Part shown: positions 23,013-35,642 of the stretch, one piece after another | How positions within the stretch are numbered: position 1 is the stretch's first letter | Layout: each line of letters starts with the position of its first letter | Source: Impatiens glandulifera | Taxonomy: Eukaryota > Streptophyta > Magnoliopsida > Ericales > Balsaminaceae | Assembly (NCBI RefSeq): GCF_907164915.1 | Contig: NC_061862.1 | Span: forward strand, 1,240,001-1,304,000 | DNA length: 64,000 nt | Direction: 5' to 3' | Made by a program: the position numbers and the translations under genes | The notes under the pieces: generated by a model | The model's database searches: none | What the model was told of the DNA's origin: nothing | Seen by the model: the letters and a program-made list of their open reading frames with translations, nothing else

Positions 23013-25446
23013 TCATCTTCTACCACTGTAACTAAACAAGAAAAGATTTCCACCCAATAATAAGATTTTCCCCAAAATTGGTGATGAAAAATTATGGAAT
23101 ACAATAATATTGAATAATAAGATGAGCAAAAGGCGCAAGTCATGAATTATGTTGGGAGGGTGTGACGAGGAATTAGATGCAATCCCGCGACTTTGAGAGC
23201 TGCTGCTGCTGGTGGTCTTGTTTGCAGCTGCCCGAGGATAGTAATTTTTGTTTCTGTCTTTGTCTGCAGGATCAACCGATGATGGCCTGGCAGTCAAGTT
23301 TTGTGGTTTTATTACCACACTTGGATCCTCTGTCTCATAACCTGAATTCAATCATGATTCATGATCAGGACCATATGCTTTCTTTCATTTTCAAAAAAGA
23401 AAATTAGATTCTTACAGTCGAACTTCTTCCACCCGAGGATGAGCCTTTCTCGGTCAAAGACAATGCGATAGCCCGTCATAAAATTTTCTGATACAAACAA
23501 CAACATTTATTAGTATGCTTAACAAAGAAAATTCTCAGGGTAAAAGATAACAATAATAATACTTACGCCCTATTATGTTCATCTCAGGGCTCTTCACTAT
23601 TGCAAGACAATACACAAGTTCATTCTGAGTAGAGATGATTATTATGGGATCAAGTACAGCTAGTTTTCCACCCCCTTTCATAGTAAGACCAAGAGTAGGC
23701 ACCAAACTGCTATTTGCCTCTTGACTGCCAAAAACAAATATTGTTTACAATTTTAGAAACTGGTTTAATCATAAATGACATTATAGAAGAGAAATTATTG
23801 ACTGTCAACAATCACAACCTCATATCATAACAATATTCAAATGGGATCCTTTGATCTGGCGGATGCTTCCTATCTTGCGTTTGAGAATGGAACTGAAACT
23901 CAAAATAAGCATTCAAACAAATGTTTCCAATTTTTTACCATCATAAGGCTGCTGGATGTCTGGCTTACACTTTCTGTGAGTTTTGTATAGGCCGGATCAA
24001 CCAGGTATGTGAAGGATGTACCCGAATCAAATAGAGCCGAGAACTGCAAGTCCAACAGAGTTGTTCCAACGCGAGTTTCCGATACAGTTATGTTATATGT
24101 GGGGCTGCAGCCAGCATATATAATTAATGGTTACAACAAGATCAAAGGGAATTCATAATTATGGTTATATCAGCACTTACTGCGATGGGTTCATATTCAA
24201 AGGGGTCTCTTCCTGATCAAGGCTACCTTTATCTCCAAAGCTAATTCTGCCAGTTCCGTCGTGCCCAAAACACATGGAGAATGAATTCGCTGTATATCCC
24301 TTGCTAGATAGAATGCTAGGAACTGATATTCTCTCCAATCCTAGCCCAAATAAACCGTCTGGAGCAGCAACATCTAGAAATGAACCTGTTTGTACCTGCC
24401 CACATCTGCGCAGTTTAAGTTTCAATTATTGAAACTCGTTTTGATGCTGCAACTTCCATCGCAATTAGTATTCATTCTCACCCAAAAGTTATATACGCGT
24501 CAACAGATTCTTGATCGCTGTTTTCAGTGTTCAAGTGCAGAACATCCTCCATTAGAAACCCTGAAGTTGAGGTTTCAGATGAAACGTAGGAAACTGTGTA
24601 TGGGCAATGACTAGAACTTCCAGGGCACAAATTACGTTGCCCACAAAGACTATTTTCACAACTAACTCTTCTGCCTGTAGTTGAACCATTTGGGTTGTAT
24701 ACACTCAGTTCAAAATCCTACAATATTCACAAGAACAAACCAAGATGATGACGATGATGATGATGTATTCCATTCAATCTTACAACTATAACAGATAACA
24801 AATGAAACAAGTTTAACCTAATCCCTAGTCTAGCAGCCATTGGTTGGATTCCTAAACAGCAGATTAAACTAATCTTTTCAAGAAGAGAAATTAAGAGTAG
24901 AACTCGTACTTACAGAACTATAAAGCATGTTTTCTGAAGGAGCGCATTTGTTGCAATCACAGGGCACCCAGAAGAGATCACTTCCAGTATCAAGAGCCAC
25001 CAAGAACTTCATCTCAGGGGTCCCGAGAGAGATAGTGGTGTAATGCAAACTATATATATATATATGGTGTAAAATGAAAAAAAAAACAAATGAGAAAGGA
25101 GAAAGGGGAAGAAATAGTAATAATAGTAAGTGTCTTACAATCCGAGAGAACTGATGCGAAAAGTGGAATTTCCGTCGGAGAAAGTGAGAAGCGTGTCGTG
25201 TACCAATTCGGAGATCCGGCGGCCACGGAGGAGACGATCGTGGTCGGCGAGTCGTTCGTAGTAGTCGATAGTACCCTTTGTCGGCCAATCGATAGAAGAG
25301 ACGTTTCCGGAGGAGGCGTGAGACCATCTTTTAACGGGTTCAGAGAAACGGTGGTGCATCTCGAAGGTGAAAATTCGGCAATTACAGCGATGGAAGGACA
25401 GGAAAGAGATCAAGAAGAAGAAGAAGAAGAAGATGAATCGATACAT
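23013..25446 (-). CDS. Secreted pepsin-like aspartic protease (APF type)
   Basis: Nine minus-strand exons join in phase: 25446-25139, 25049-24914, 24717-24482, 24405-24181, 24104-23969, 23892-23819, 23724-23567, 23487-23416 and 23341-23013, giving 557 aa. Residues 1 to about 22 form a Phe-rich signal peptide. The two catalytic motifs are ALDTGSD (D123) and LFDSGTS (D328). Other blocks are FWVPCDC, GLFGLGLERISVPS and IIGQNFMTGYRIVFDRE, all typical of plant A1 proteases of the APF1 group. After the protease core comes a Ser-rich linker and a long hydrophobic stretch (roughly 515-550), which suggests GPI-anchor addition, though the tail runs on past it. Likely cell-surface or apoplastic; substrates unknown. 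The start is the ATG just before the signal peptide; the frame is open upstream, but that part is 5' UTR-like. A CCAATTTATAG promoter-like motif lies near 25565-25580 (minus strand). Confidence 0.92.
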
Positions 25447-25759
25447 TCTTGGATTTTGAGAGATCTGATCAGTAGTGGATAGAAAGAAAACAAAAGGGTT
25501 TTGATGATGACCCCATTGAGTGAGTGTGCTTTGCAAGCGAGCAGATAGATAGTGGTGGCTCTTCACTATAAATTGGCGGTTGAGGTGGTTGGCTGTTGCC
25601 ACCAAATCCCACTATTTTACATTACCAACCTGCAGCTTTCATTTTCCCTCCGAGTTGACTCACTTCTTCTACTCTTCTACTTTCATAACTAGCTTTGCAC
25701 AAAAGAATATAAAATATTACTTTTAAATTATATAAAAAAATATTTCTTTATGTTATTTT

Positions 25760-27200
25760 TTAATTATTCAATTAAAAACTATATATATTTGTTGGGAAAG
25801 ATTAATAATATCAATTTAAATTGTATACACGATATATGTAAGATTTTATACACGATATGTTCTCCAACGTTAATGATGACCCGGACATCCATGAACTAGT
25901 CAAAAATGCGTAGAGATTCTATAAATTTCTTGATGATTCTAAACGGTCGTTGTATGAAGGTGTTCGAATAACGAAATCATCAACACACTGATTGAGAGTT
26001 TGTGTGTAGACACTATTACTTCATCGATAAATTTAAGGTACGGTTTTATAATTGAAATAAAAATGATGACACTAGTTTTAACTTTTTCTTTTATTTGAAA
26101 TGTAGAGAAACAATGGTATAAATGTTGAGAATATGAATAAAATAAAATTTTTCCATCATACGGGCAGTAAGCCTTTTTTACAAGTGCAGGAAAATTTGGT
26201 TTGTACATTATTTCAAATAACTCAATATGAAGAATGTTACTAATTTGATAAATTATTTATTTCGACATGCGAGTGAAATATAATGGACACCCACTGTCGT
26301 TGAAAATTTTAAGAGGACATGTACCCCGAAAGCTACTAAAGAAAACCCCAACCCGATCCTGAACGTATAAGCACAAGAGAAGATTGTAAGTGAAATGACT
26401 TTAATTGAAAATTTAATAAAACCATATAGTTTATATAAATGAAAATTAATTTAAAATTTGCAGGTGGAGATGAAAGAAGTAAGAAACAACGAACTAGATA
26501 TCTTCGACTTCGACTTAACGGAGAAAGTGTTCGAACCCCAACTACATGAGACAATGATCAGTATGGGATCGACGTGCGGCCTACACACTTTCGTGGGGGA
26601 TCGACAGAGTGACAACAATTCACAACGAGCCACTAATCGATTGTTGATGGAAAAGAATGAAAAACTTCGGGCAAAAATGAGAGAAATGACGTCTATAGTG
26701 GAGGAAATCTGACAGAAGGAGGCGGAAAAGGCAAAAAGGGAAGCGGAAAAGGAGGCGGAATTTCGACGGAAGGAGGTAGAAAGAGATGCGCAAATGGAGG
26801 AATATAAACAACAAATTGCCTACATAATGACAAGGTTTCCACCCCTAGTTAGTACATTGCAATTCTTTTTTGAAACATTTGTAAATGTTTTGGTGGTTCA
26901 GAATTTTGGAAATACAATAATATTTTTGTTTATGAATGGTATTGTATATGTTTTGGTTTTATGATAACACGTTTTAGTTGTGTAAAAAACGAATGGCCTA
27001 TTTGAGCCATTTTAGGGACAATATCGAGAGATAATAGATTATCTCTCGATATTTTACACGAGAAAAATATCGAAAGTTATTATATTATCTTTCAATATTT
27101 CTCTGATGGAAATTACTGAGAGATAATAAATTATCTCTCGGGACATTACCGAGAGATAATAGATCATCTCTCGGTATTTAATGGGAATAGACTATTTACT
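25760..27200 (+). pseudogene. CACTA-like transposon gene remnant (Ptta/En/Spm type), copy 1
   Basis: Degraded plus-strand coding pieces include DDPDIHELVKNA near 25880 and, after a GT-AG intron (26386-26463), a run with AQEKI before the intron and VEMKEVRNNE after it. A charged coiled coil with QRATNRLLMEKNEKL follows. This layout resembles the C-terminal region of plant Ptta/En/Spm transposases. An in-frame TGA at 26710 interrupts the coiled coil. A near-copy is at 45.9-48.0 kb. The tail (27020-27180) is an array of hairpins. Family assignment is tentative. Confidence 0.5.
27020..27180. repeat. Array of four hairpins around GAGAGATAAT
   Basis: The first palindrome (27020-27053) has perfect 16-bp arms around an AG loop. 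Three more, less perfect ones follow, built from the same GAGAGATAAT/ATTATCTCTC pair. Copy 2 carries the same array at about 47597-47760. Repeated subterminal palindromes are typical of CACTA ends. Confidence 0.65.
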
Positions 27201-27396
27201 ATGGGTCACAATGATAGAGTTATTTATTATTATTATTATTATTAGGATTATTTTTTACTGGTCCAATCCAACATTTAGTACTCACAATTTTTTGTTTCAA
27301 AATTATAAATTTAGATAATAAATTATTATTAAAATTTTGATTCATAATTAGTCTCTAATCAAATATAGTCTCAATAACTTTTTTGGTTGAGTTTTA

Positions 27397-27607
27397 AATA
27401 TATATATATATATATAAAATGATGCTTAATTTTTATTCCGGATTGTCGGGTTGAGAGTTGTGGTTAATTTGGATATATATGTGAGAGTAAATGGATACTT
27501 AGGTTGGATTGTGGGTTGATCCGTCCATAAACTTGAAACGGTTAAAAATAAAATAAAAATGTTATATGTATGTTTCGAACTTGCAACCTAACCTTTTACT
27601 AAGTTAG
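27397..27607 (+). mobile_element. Helitron unit fragment
   Basis: A diverged, truncated unit of the 657-2108/21021-22672 family, beginning at the (TA)n ATGATGCTTAATTTT block and stopping after the B-box region. Neither Helitron terminus is present. Confidence 0.65.
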
Positions 27608-27835
27608 GGAAATTTTATGCCCTTTCTATAACTGCTACATATTCCCACTCCAAACAACATATTACACTTTACATTCATGGTAAAAACAAAAAGAAGATAA
27701 ATGAAGAAAATGGAAACATTATTGTTTTAATCAACCAAGAAATCGTAACTCGCAAAAGGGTTCAATCGGATTGATGAGAAGGGTGACAACTAAATATACT
27801 TTGTCAATATTTTATTTATTTATTATTATAAGGAG

Positions 27836-27955
27836 AACTAGAATGACACTCCACATTCATGACCCCACACTTACATTCAAGGCATTTCCATATGGAATCA
27901 AATCTTTGACCTCTTAATCTCTTATGCCGACTTTTATCATTGGTTACCTTGGTGA
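27836..27955 (-). mobile_element. SINE copy, diverged
   Basis: The minus strand matches the SINE at 20275-20404 through the GTCGGCATAAG block, a mutated B box (ATTTGATTCC) and the GGGGTCATGAATGTGG block, ending in CTAGTTCTCC. No clear target duplication. Confidence 0.5.
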
Positions 27956-28369
27956 GATACCATTGTCAACATTAATCTAGTTAATACCTAAAACCCAAAT
28001 TTGTTCCTACCATTTCATTAATGCAATATGAGAATAACTTCAATATCTATGCAAGTTTGATTAATCGACTTAATTAGATAATACTTTAAACATATAATCG
28101 TTTAATAAGGAATTAAGGTGGAAAAAACAAATACTAAGTTCATCTTAATAAATCAAGAATTTCAAATATTGTTGTTTTTTCAAAAAAAAAAAGTAATAAA
28201 GTAGATTTTCAACTTAACTTGAAGGCAGGTTTGAGAGACTATATGAAGGCAAAGCAATCTATGACCTGAAAAGTTTCAGAAACTCGAAAACGGTCTCATA
28301 TCTACTATTTCTCCAACTTTTTTCACCGTAAAAATTAATATTTCTCATTTAAAATGTGATAGAATTTTT

Positions 28370-28566
28370 AATACTCTCACATATATATCCAAATTAACCA
28401 CAACTCTCGACTGACAATCTGGAGTACTTTGAAAATTAAGCAGCATTATATATATAGATTAGTTAGTTAAAAAGTTGAACTTATATTGTTAAAACGTCTC
28501 GCGTTCATCAAATTTGGTGTTAAATTTAAAATATAAAGTCTTATTAGCCTAGTTGGTTAAAAGATT
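28370..28566 (-). mobile_element. Helitron unit fragment, inverted
   Basis: It carries the reverse of the Helitron unit, including the junction between two units (the TATATATAGATTAGTTAG region near 28450) and an A box TAGCCTAGTTGG on the plus strand near 28546. The B box is lost. Confidence 0.6.
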
Positions 28567-28821
28567 GTGTGGAAGCTTTTGTAAAGATATAAATACTACT
28601 GTCTTTAAATTAATTGTTTCAACCACTTTGTAATCCCCTGGGATAATCTGGTAGACTAATGGGTAAGCGGTTCAGTTTTGTCGGTTAATTTATCGAAATT
28701 CACATTCAAATCGTTAATACCGACTTACTAAATTTCAAACTTTTGATTTGTCGTCTCAGTTTGAACGATTAAAAGTTCGGTTTGATCGGTTTAATCGTTT
28801 GATCCATTGACACATTTTTAA

Positions 28822-28859
<38 letters not shown>

Positions 28860-29500
28860 ATATATATATTTAATGTATATGAACAAATACAAATATTATG
28901 CATGATATCAGGTAACATAGTTCATTAATTAATAGCATAACTTTTAAAATACAAATATATTATACTAAAATTATTGTTTACTAAACATAACAATAAAAAT
29001 GAATTAATAATTTTGAAATTAAATGTCTAATCTAATAATAATTAATATAATTGATAGTGTACTCACAATTATTTAAATTAATAATATTCCCATTATTATT
29101 AGTTTAAAAAAATGAAACAACGGATTAATCATGTAGCCCGTAAACACACTTAATCAGACGCAGAATTTGTTGTTTGACGGACTCGTTGAACCGACACACC
29201 TTAATAATGAGCAATTTTAGTAACGTTGAACAGACACACCAAATCATTAGAGGATCAGTTTGGTAAAAAGGAAATTATAATGAATTAATGAATTCGGTTT
29301 GAATATTTTTTTATTTGATTTAAACGAATTGATCTGTTTACTTACAACCTTACTGGTATAATATTAATTTTATAGTCTAGGTTGTTAGGTTGTTTTTAAT
29401 TGATCTAAATTTGATATGAGATTAACTAAGTTTTTATGTACTTGGTTAGAAATTAAATTTTAATTTAAGTTCAGAATCAGACCAGAAGCCTTTCTAATTT
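28567..29500. other. AT-rich spacer with (TA)n
   Basis: (TA)n tracts at about 28827-28868; no coding signal. Confidence 0.45.
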
Positions 29501-29911
29501 GAATGTGTTGGTTTTCTTAAGCATGTATTACATATATGAATGAAAAAATTGCGGAAATCATTTTAAACCATTTAAGACCTATTATCATGCTAACTTAGAA
29601 AACGTATTTTAGAAAATCGTAACATAATTTACCGTTTATAAGTTTCATATAACTTTCATAGGATGTTATCAGAATAACCTATTGTACAATGAAGACGGTC
29701 AAAAATCGTTTGCAAGAATACAACAATCCAACACGAACACCCCACGATCTAATATGCTCATGAACAACACAATCAAAAATCTTCACGTACAACACGATCA
29801 ATACACGAATGACCTTTCATCTTCTTGTTCACCAAGCGTCTTATCAACGCCTCTAATGTCGATTCACGCAAAGAGCAAATCAATACAACTAGAAAACATA
29901 GGAAATTAGCT
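29500..29911. other. Possible old LTR fragment at copia insertion site
   Basis: It has the look of a copia LTR (a TGTTGG start near 29508, then a CACGATCAATACACG-rich leader), but no partner repeat is visible. The copia at 29917 is inserted right at its edge. A 75-codon frame at 29682-29909 is not considered a gene. Confidence 0.25.
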
Positions 29912-29916
29912 TACTT

Positions 29917-30496
29917 TGTTAGATTCTTTAGTCTAGATCTTTAATCCTTAAATCTATATTCTTAATTCTCTATGTCAATAAATCGAGATAAACTGTAATT
30001 GCGGAAACGTACCTGGATCTTTAATGAAGAACGGTTCATTAAGCCGTTCTTCGTTATTCTCTTCTTCTTGTTCTTGGATCTGGACCTGAATCTGAATGTG
30101 GATCTTCTCGTTCTGGATCTGGACCTGGATCGGAATATTTGATGTGGGTGGGGTTTAAGTCTTCCAACCCTATATCGATAGCCTTCTTGAGAGTTCTTGA
30201 GAGATGAACTAAATCCTTATTGTTCGATGAGAGAAACAAATAGGCTGGCTATCTATATGGGTTGGGAACCTAGCCCTAATATACCTATTTATTATTCGGC
30301 CCATCAACGAAATAATGAATGATATTTCTGCTTCTACACAAATATGTCCCCATATTTATTATAGATGTCCAAATAAGCCCATAACCTTTATACTTTAATA
30401 GATCACTTTATTTGGGCTTTAATCTTTATTATGATAACAACTAATATACAATTATTAAATTATATATGTACCCAAATATTGGAAATAATTCCAACA
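29917..30496 (-). repeat. LTR (3') of element A
   Basis: 580 bp, equal in length to its partner at 35643-36222, with only scattered single-base differences. Both carry a 60/61-codon minus-strand frame (30054-30239 and 35780-35965) that is simply LTR sequence. Confidence 0.9.
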
Positions 30497-32679
30497 ATCT
30501 CCCACTTGGGTCATATAATATTTCCTTCAATTGTATATTATAACCTTAAGAGCTCAAAATATTGTTATCATTACAAATACATCTATATCAATCTCGTCCA
30601 TCAATTATAACAACATAGGATTAAAGCGATTTTTGTTACATTAATTCGTAACTAAACCCTCAATAGTCACATATGTCAATACAATCAAATGACATAGATT
30701 AAACATGGGTGTGTAGTGTGGATTAACATGTAGTGTGATCTTTAACATGTCTAATACCAACTGGTCCTCCTTTATTCCTTATAGAGATCAATCTGAATAA
30801 CTTTAAAATCTTGATTTTCTTTAAAAACTAAATCTTTAATTTCTTTAGAAACTATTTCTTTAATGTGCACATAAATTCCAAATTGTATCTATACAAGCAT
30901 CACAATACAAACTCCCACTAAAACTGTATATCATCTAAATATGTAATATCCATATGAACAATATGTTCATGAAAGACCTCGGATAGCAAATATTTAGAGA
31001 ACGGATCCGTAATTTTAGAGTTTGTCCAAATATGCTCAATAGATAAATAAACATTCTGAATTCTTTATTTTCCAAATAGTTCGACTTAGTCAAACTCATA
31101 TTACTATTAAAGTAAAAGAACTGCAAATTATTGTCACGTAATAACTTTAGTGGTCTTTCTATATCATTCATAATTTGCAACCTCGTGATAAAATTTTGCA
31201 GTCAGATTCTTTAATTGGATACCACAAAACACCTAATAAATTCTGCCATCAACTTGAAATAATTCGAGTGTCTACTTAACACTCTTCCAAAAATTAATTC
31301 TTTAAACTAAAATGATGTGGCACGAATTTTCGACTGTTTTAGTATCCAACAAAATTCGAATCAATATACCAAATGATCTCTATCCGATTCGATTTCACTA
31401 TATGAGTATGCAATGTTTTGTTCTTAAAATATCACATTAGTTGTTTGGTTGCTTTCTTAATGATCCAAACCAGGATCCTTCAAGTATTTGTCCAACATCA
31501 TAAATATTCTTAATTTCTTGATTCATATAATCTAGAGCATACATTAAACTCTTGTTTAAGGAGTATTATGTATATATATTTATTTTCAAGGCTAATCTTG
31601 AAGTACTTATGAGACTAAATTTATCTCTAGATCTTTCAAAATATCCAATAATTAACATCTAGAAATTCTTTAGTCTAGTTTATTTTCTTTAGACCTATAA
31701 GGCCTGACCTTAACTGGACAACCCCAAAAGAATTTACTAGTTGTTTTAGTTGAATCTTTATTCCATATATAAGTTGTAATTCTTAACTCTTCCTTCCAAA
31801 TGAATCAATTACATGAAGATATTCCATAAATGTTTGTTTCCAAATAAAAAAGTATCTAAAGTAATTCTTTATTTCTTCATCTTTAATATGAATTGTCAAT
31901 GCCCACGCCGATGTTTCTTTCACCATCAATTGACAATTAACTCAACCGTACATCAACACATTTACTTTAGTAATACTGAAGTTACCATCAATTGTGTATG
32001 AGTACTGAAGTTAAATTACTCTTAGAACAAACAAAACAAACTATAATATGTATTCTTTTATGCACCACTTTCTTTAGTAATTTTCTTTTAGGTGCAATAT
32101 CTGCAATTCTTACAACTTTATTTCTTTATTATGTATTAAGGTATTTGCTAAGTGAACACTATTTATGTTATTTTTGTTTCAATCTTTTATTTTTCTTACA
32201 CACAACTATGTCTCCCTTTAGACAACTACAATTCACATAAATTAACTTAAGTGTAAATAAGAAAATCCAAATGAGATGCATGAGAATACATTATTGTAAC
32301 TCTGACTTTAATGCATTACTTTTGAAACAAAATAAAACATATATTATTTATGAAATATTTATTCTAATAATACCCTTAGCAATTTTAACCCTTTAGATAT
32401 AATTCTTAAAAATACAACAAATTCTAAATATGTCTTAAAAATTATATCATATAAAATGAACTTAAGATGTTGACAAGAAAAATAATCCGTATAAGCAGAA
32501 GTGTTAACTTGATTAGATAACAAAACAAATGAACAACCATACTCACAAAATTTTAATAATCACATAAATTCAAAATAATGGTACGTCTCATCATAAGATA
32601 CCAAACGTAACATTAATATTTAGTCTTTGGACATTGAATATTAATTTGCAAACGATACTCATTTGTAGTAATCAAATAT

Positions 32680-33150
32680 TAACAATAAGTCCTGTCAAAC
32701 AATTGGTTATCTTTGGATATTCCAATTATTCACATGGCCCACCGAATAATTGTTACATATTTATTACCACATGTGCATAATGTTATTCTGACCAATTATT
32801 TATCTTCCTTTGGGCCGATTAAATAACCGCATGAAATAATACACACTACCTTCTTAATTTATAAAACATATTAACTTTCACAAGAGAGCCTACTTTAGTA
32901 GGATGTTGCTTCAATTAATTGATTTAATAAATTAATAAATTATGTACATACTTTAAGTGTGTAACTCGACCAATTATTAAACTTCCTTTTGTCCGATTAA
33001 TAATCGCATAGTTACAAACACAACCGTCTTAATCTTATAAAACAAATATGTTCTATAAATTAATAATTTGTACATTATTTAAATTTGCAATCCGACCAAT
33101 TATTAATCTTCCTTTGGGCCGATTAACAACCGCATAATTACAAATTTAAG
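32680..33150. repeat. Degenerate tandem repeat inside element A
   Basis: Repeated words such as GACCAATTATTAA, CTTCCTTTGGGCCGATTAA and CCGCATAATTAC recur about four times with spacing of roughly 70-150 bp. Non-coding. Confidence 0.5.
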
Positions 33151-33919
33151 TGGGCCTAAAATTGTACCAAATTTTTTGAATGTGTTATTAATACCGAAAA
33201 TCCGAATGTTGTTTTATGTATCAAAAATTGCATAAATTCCATATGTGTTACATAAAACAAATAATTGTGATTTTACTAATCACTCAATTATTTCTTAATA
33301 TCAATCAACACAATATATACATAAAGACCGAAATATGTATATATATTCGAATGTGTAATATAAATGATTGATTATTCATCCAAATATAATAATAATAATA
33401 AACAATTAAATAATCAATTACACAGATTACCCAAAAATTCTAAATTTATTAATTATTAGGTTAATTGATTTCCTTAATTCTTGATAAATAAGTTATTGAT
33501 ATTTATTTATTCATTAATTATAAATTATTATTATTAATAAAAAATAATAATCTCTTTATTCTTGTCTTTTCTTAATTTCTGAATATATTTATATAAATTG
33601 ACTTTTTCTTAATTTCTGAATATATTCCATACATTTCATAAATTAAATGAATGATACACGTTTTTTATACTAATTCATCAAATATATTACAAAAATAATG
33701 TAATCAATATTTATAATTAATGTAATCAATATTTATAAAAGATTATAAACATGATAAGTAACTATTTTTTTTACTTAATTCTCAAAAATCATAACATATA
33801 TCATAGATATATATTAAAGTTTTAAAATTCTAGAATTCCATAATATATTTTACTTTATTCTTAATTGTATATAAATGTATTAATACATTCACAATTATTT
33901 TCAGGAATAAATATTTCTT

Positions 33920-34262
33920 CAATATTTAACTAATTAAAATATTATTATTATTATTTTAATTCCTTAAATTAATTATTATTCAAAAACTGAATTCCTTAAT
34001 TCCTTATATATTATTATTATTATTATTATTTTAATTTCTTAAATTTATTATAATAATTAATTATTATTCCAAAAAACTGAATTCCTTAATTCCTTATATA
34101 TATTATTATTATTATTTTAATTCCTTAAATTAATTATAATAATTAATTATTATTCCAAATCTGAATTCCTTAATTCCTTATATATATTATTATTATTTTA
34201 ATTCCTTAAATTAATTATAATAATTAATTATTATTCCAAAAAAAACTGAATTCTTTAATTCC
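33920..34262. repeat. About 85-bp AT-rich tandem repeat inside element A
   Basis: Four to five copies of a unit with (ATT)n, TTAATTCCTTAAATTAATTA and CTGAATTCCTTAATTCC blocks. Related blocks continue at lower identity to about 35280. Confidence 0.6.
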
Positions 34263-34463
34263 TTACATACTCATATAATTATTATATAATTAGAATGATA
34301 ATAAATTATTATTCTAAAATTCAAAATTCCTTAATTAATAGGTTAATATTCTTTTATAATTACTATTAAATTCATACAAAATTGTATATATATCAAATAT
34401 AACCAAAATATATATAATATATTGATTAATATCTTCTTAATTATCTAATCATATCTCACTTTC

Positions 34464-34503
<40 letters not shown>

Positions 34504-34780
34504 CTCTTCAAATATTCTTACTAAAAATTATATATATAATTCTTGATTTTATTTTCTTTCTATACCTTTAATGTCATCCTTAATTTCTTTTATGACATAT
34601 ACATTAATTATTATAAATAATTAATATCTTAATTAAGTTATATAAAAAAAACTTAATTAGAATTTGAAGAGTTCTTTATTCCATACTTCCTCAATGTATA
34701 TATATATAATTACATTCCTTAATTAATAATAATAATAATAATTAATTATTATTCTTAAAACATTAAATTCCTTAATTAAT

Positions 34781-35064
34781 CTGCCCAAAATAATGTTCCA
34801 GTTGGTGTCTCATAGGAGAGAGAAGAGTGTGGAAAGAGGAAAAAGAAAATTAAATATTAAAATAAAATGTCATATGTATATAATTTTTTAGGGTTTAAAA
34901 TTTAGGATTTAAGATTTAGGGTTTAGGGTTTAGAATTTAGGGTTTAGAGTTTAGGATTTAGGGTTTATTTCATATATATATATAATTTTTTATTTGTCTA
35001 ATTTATCAAAATTATGTTGTTTGATAAATGAGACAGCAAGTGGAACATTATTTTGGGACAGCAG
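34781..35064. mobile_element. 284-bp MITE nested in element A, with telomere-like core
   Basis: The ends form long terminal inverted repeats (CTGCCCAAAATAATGTTCCA at the left; the reverse of CTGCTGTCCCAAAATAATG at the right), imperfect over about 33 bp. The core, 34887-34963, is eleven heptamers in perfect 7-bp register, five of them exactly TTTAGGG, the plant telomere repeat. No clear target duplication. Confidence 0.55.
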
Positions 35065-35642
35065 ATCCTTACCCCCTTAATTAATAATATTAATAATTAA
35101 TTATTATTCTTAAAATATTAAATTCCTTAATTAATTCTTTAATTATTAATTTGACAAATTCTTTAAAAATAATTAGCATAATTATATAATTAATTAATTC
35201 CTTAATTAATAATAATTAATCATAATTAATTATTTTTCTAAAATCTGAATTCTTTAATTAATTATAATTACTAAATTCCATATATGTATATATTATATAT
35301 AATATATATTTCTTTAATTAATTATTTAAATAATAATTAATATAATGAATAACAAATATATAACTTCAAATAAATATATATAATAAAAATAATTTCTCCT
35401 TAATTATCTCATTTTTTTATTTTATATATATTATTTAGTCTTATTTGACCTGTTCAACTTCCTTATCCTTAAAATAAAATGAACATTCAATTCAATTTAT
35501 TCAATTTCCTTATTCTGAATATGTTTATTCAAATATACAGAAAATTTAATTGTTATTCATAATTTTGTTAACCAAATTCAACAATCTATCTTTATCCTTA
35601 TTAAATATCAATAAATCGACATAGAGAGGCTCTGATACCACT

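Noticed and set aside
25090..25605. Plus-strand ORF and longer minus-strand ORF at the protease start
   Set aside because: The plus frame is antisense to exon 1. The minus extension upstream of MYRF lacks a signal peptide and looks like 5' UTR.
34887..34963. True telomere or chromosome end
   Set aside because: Only 77 bp, degenerate, inside a MITE within a retrotransposon.
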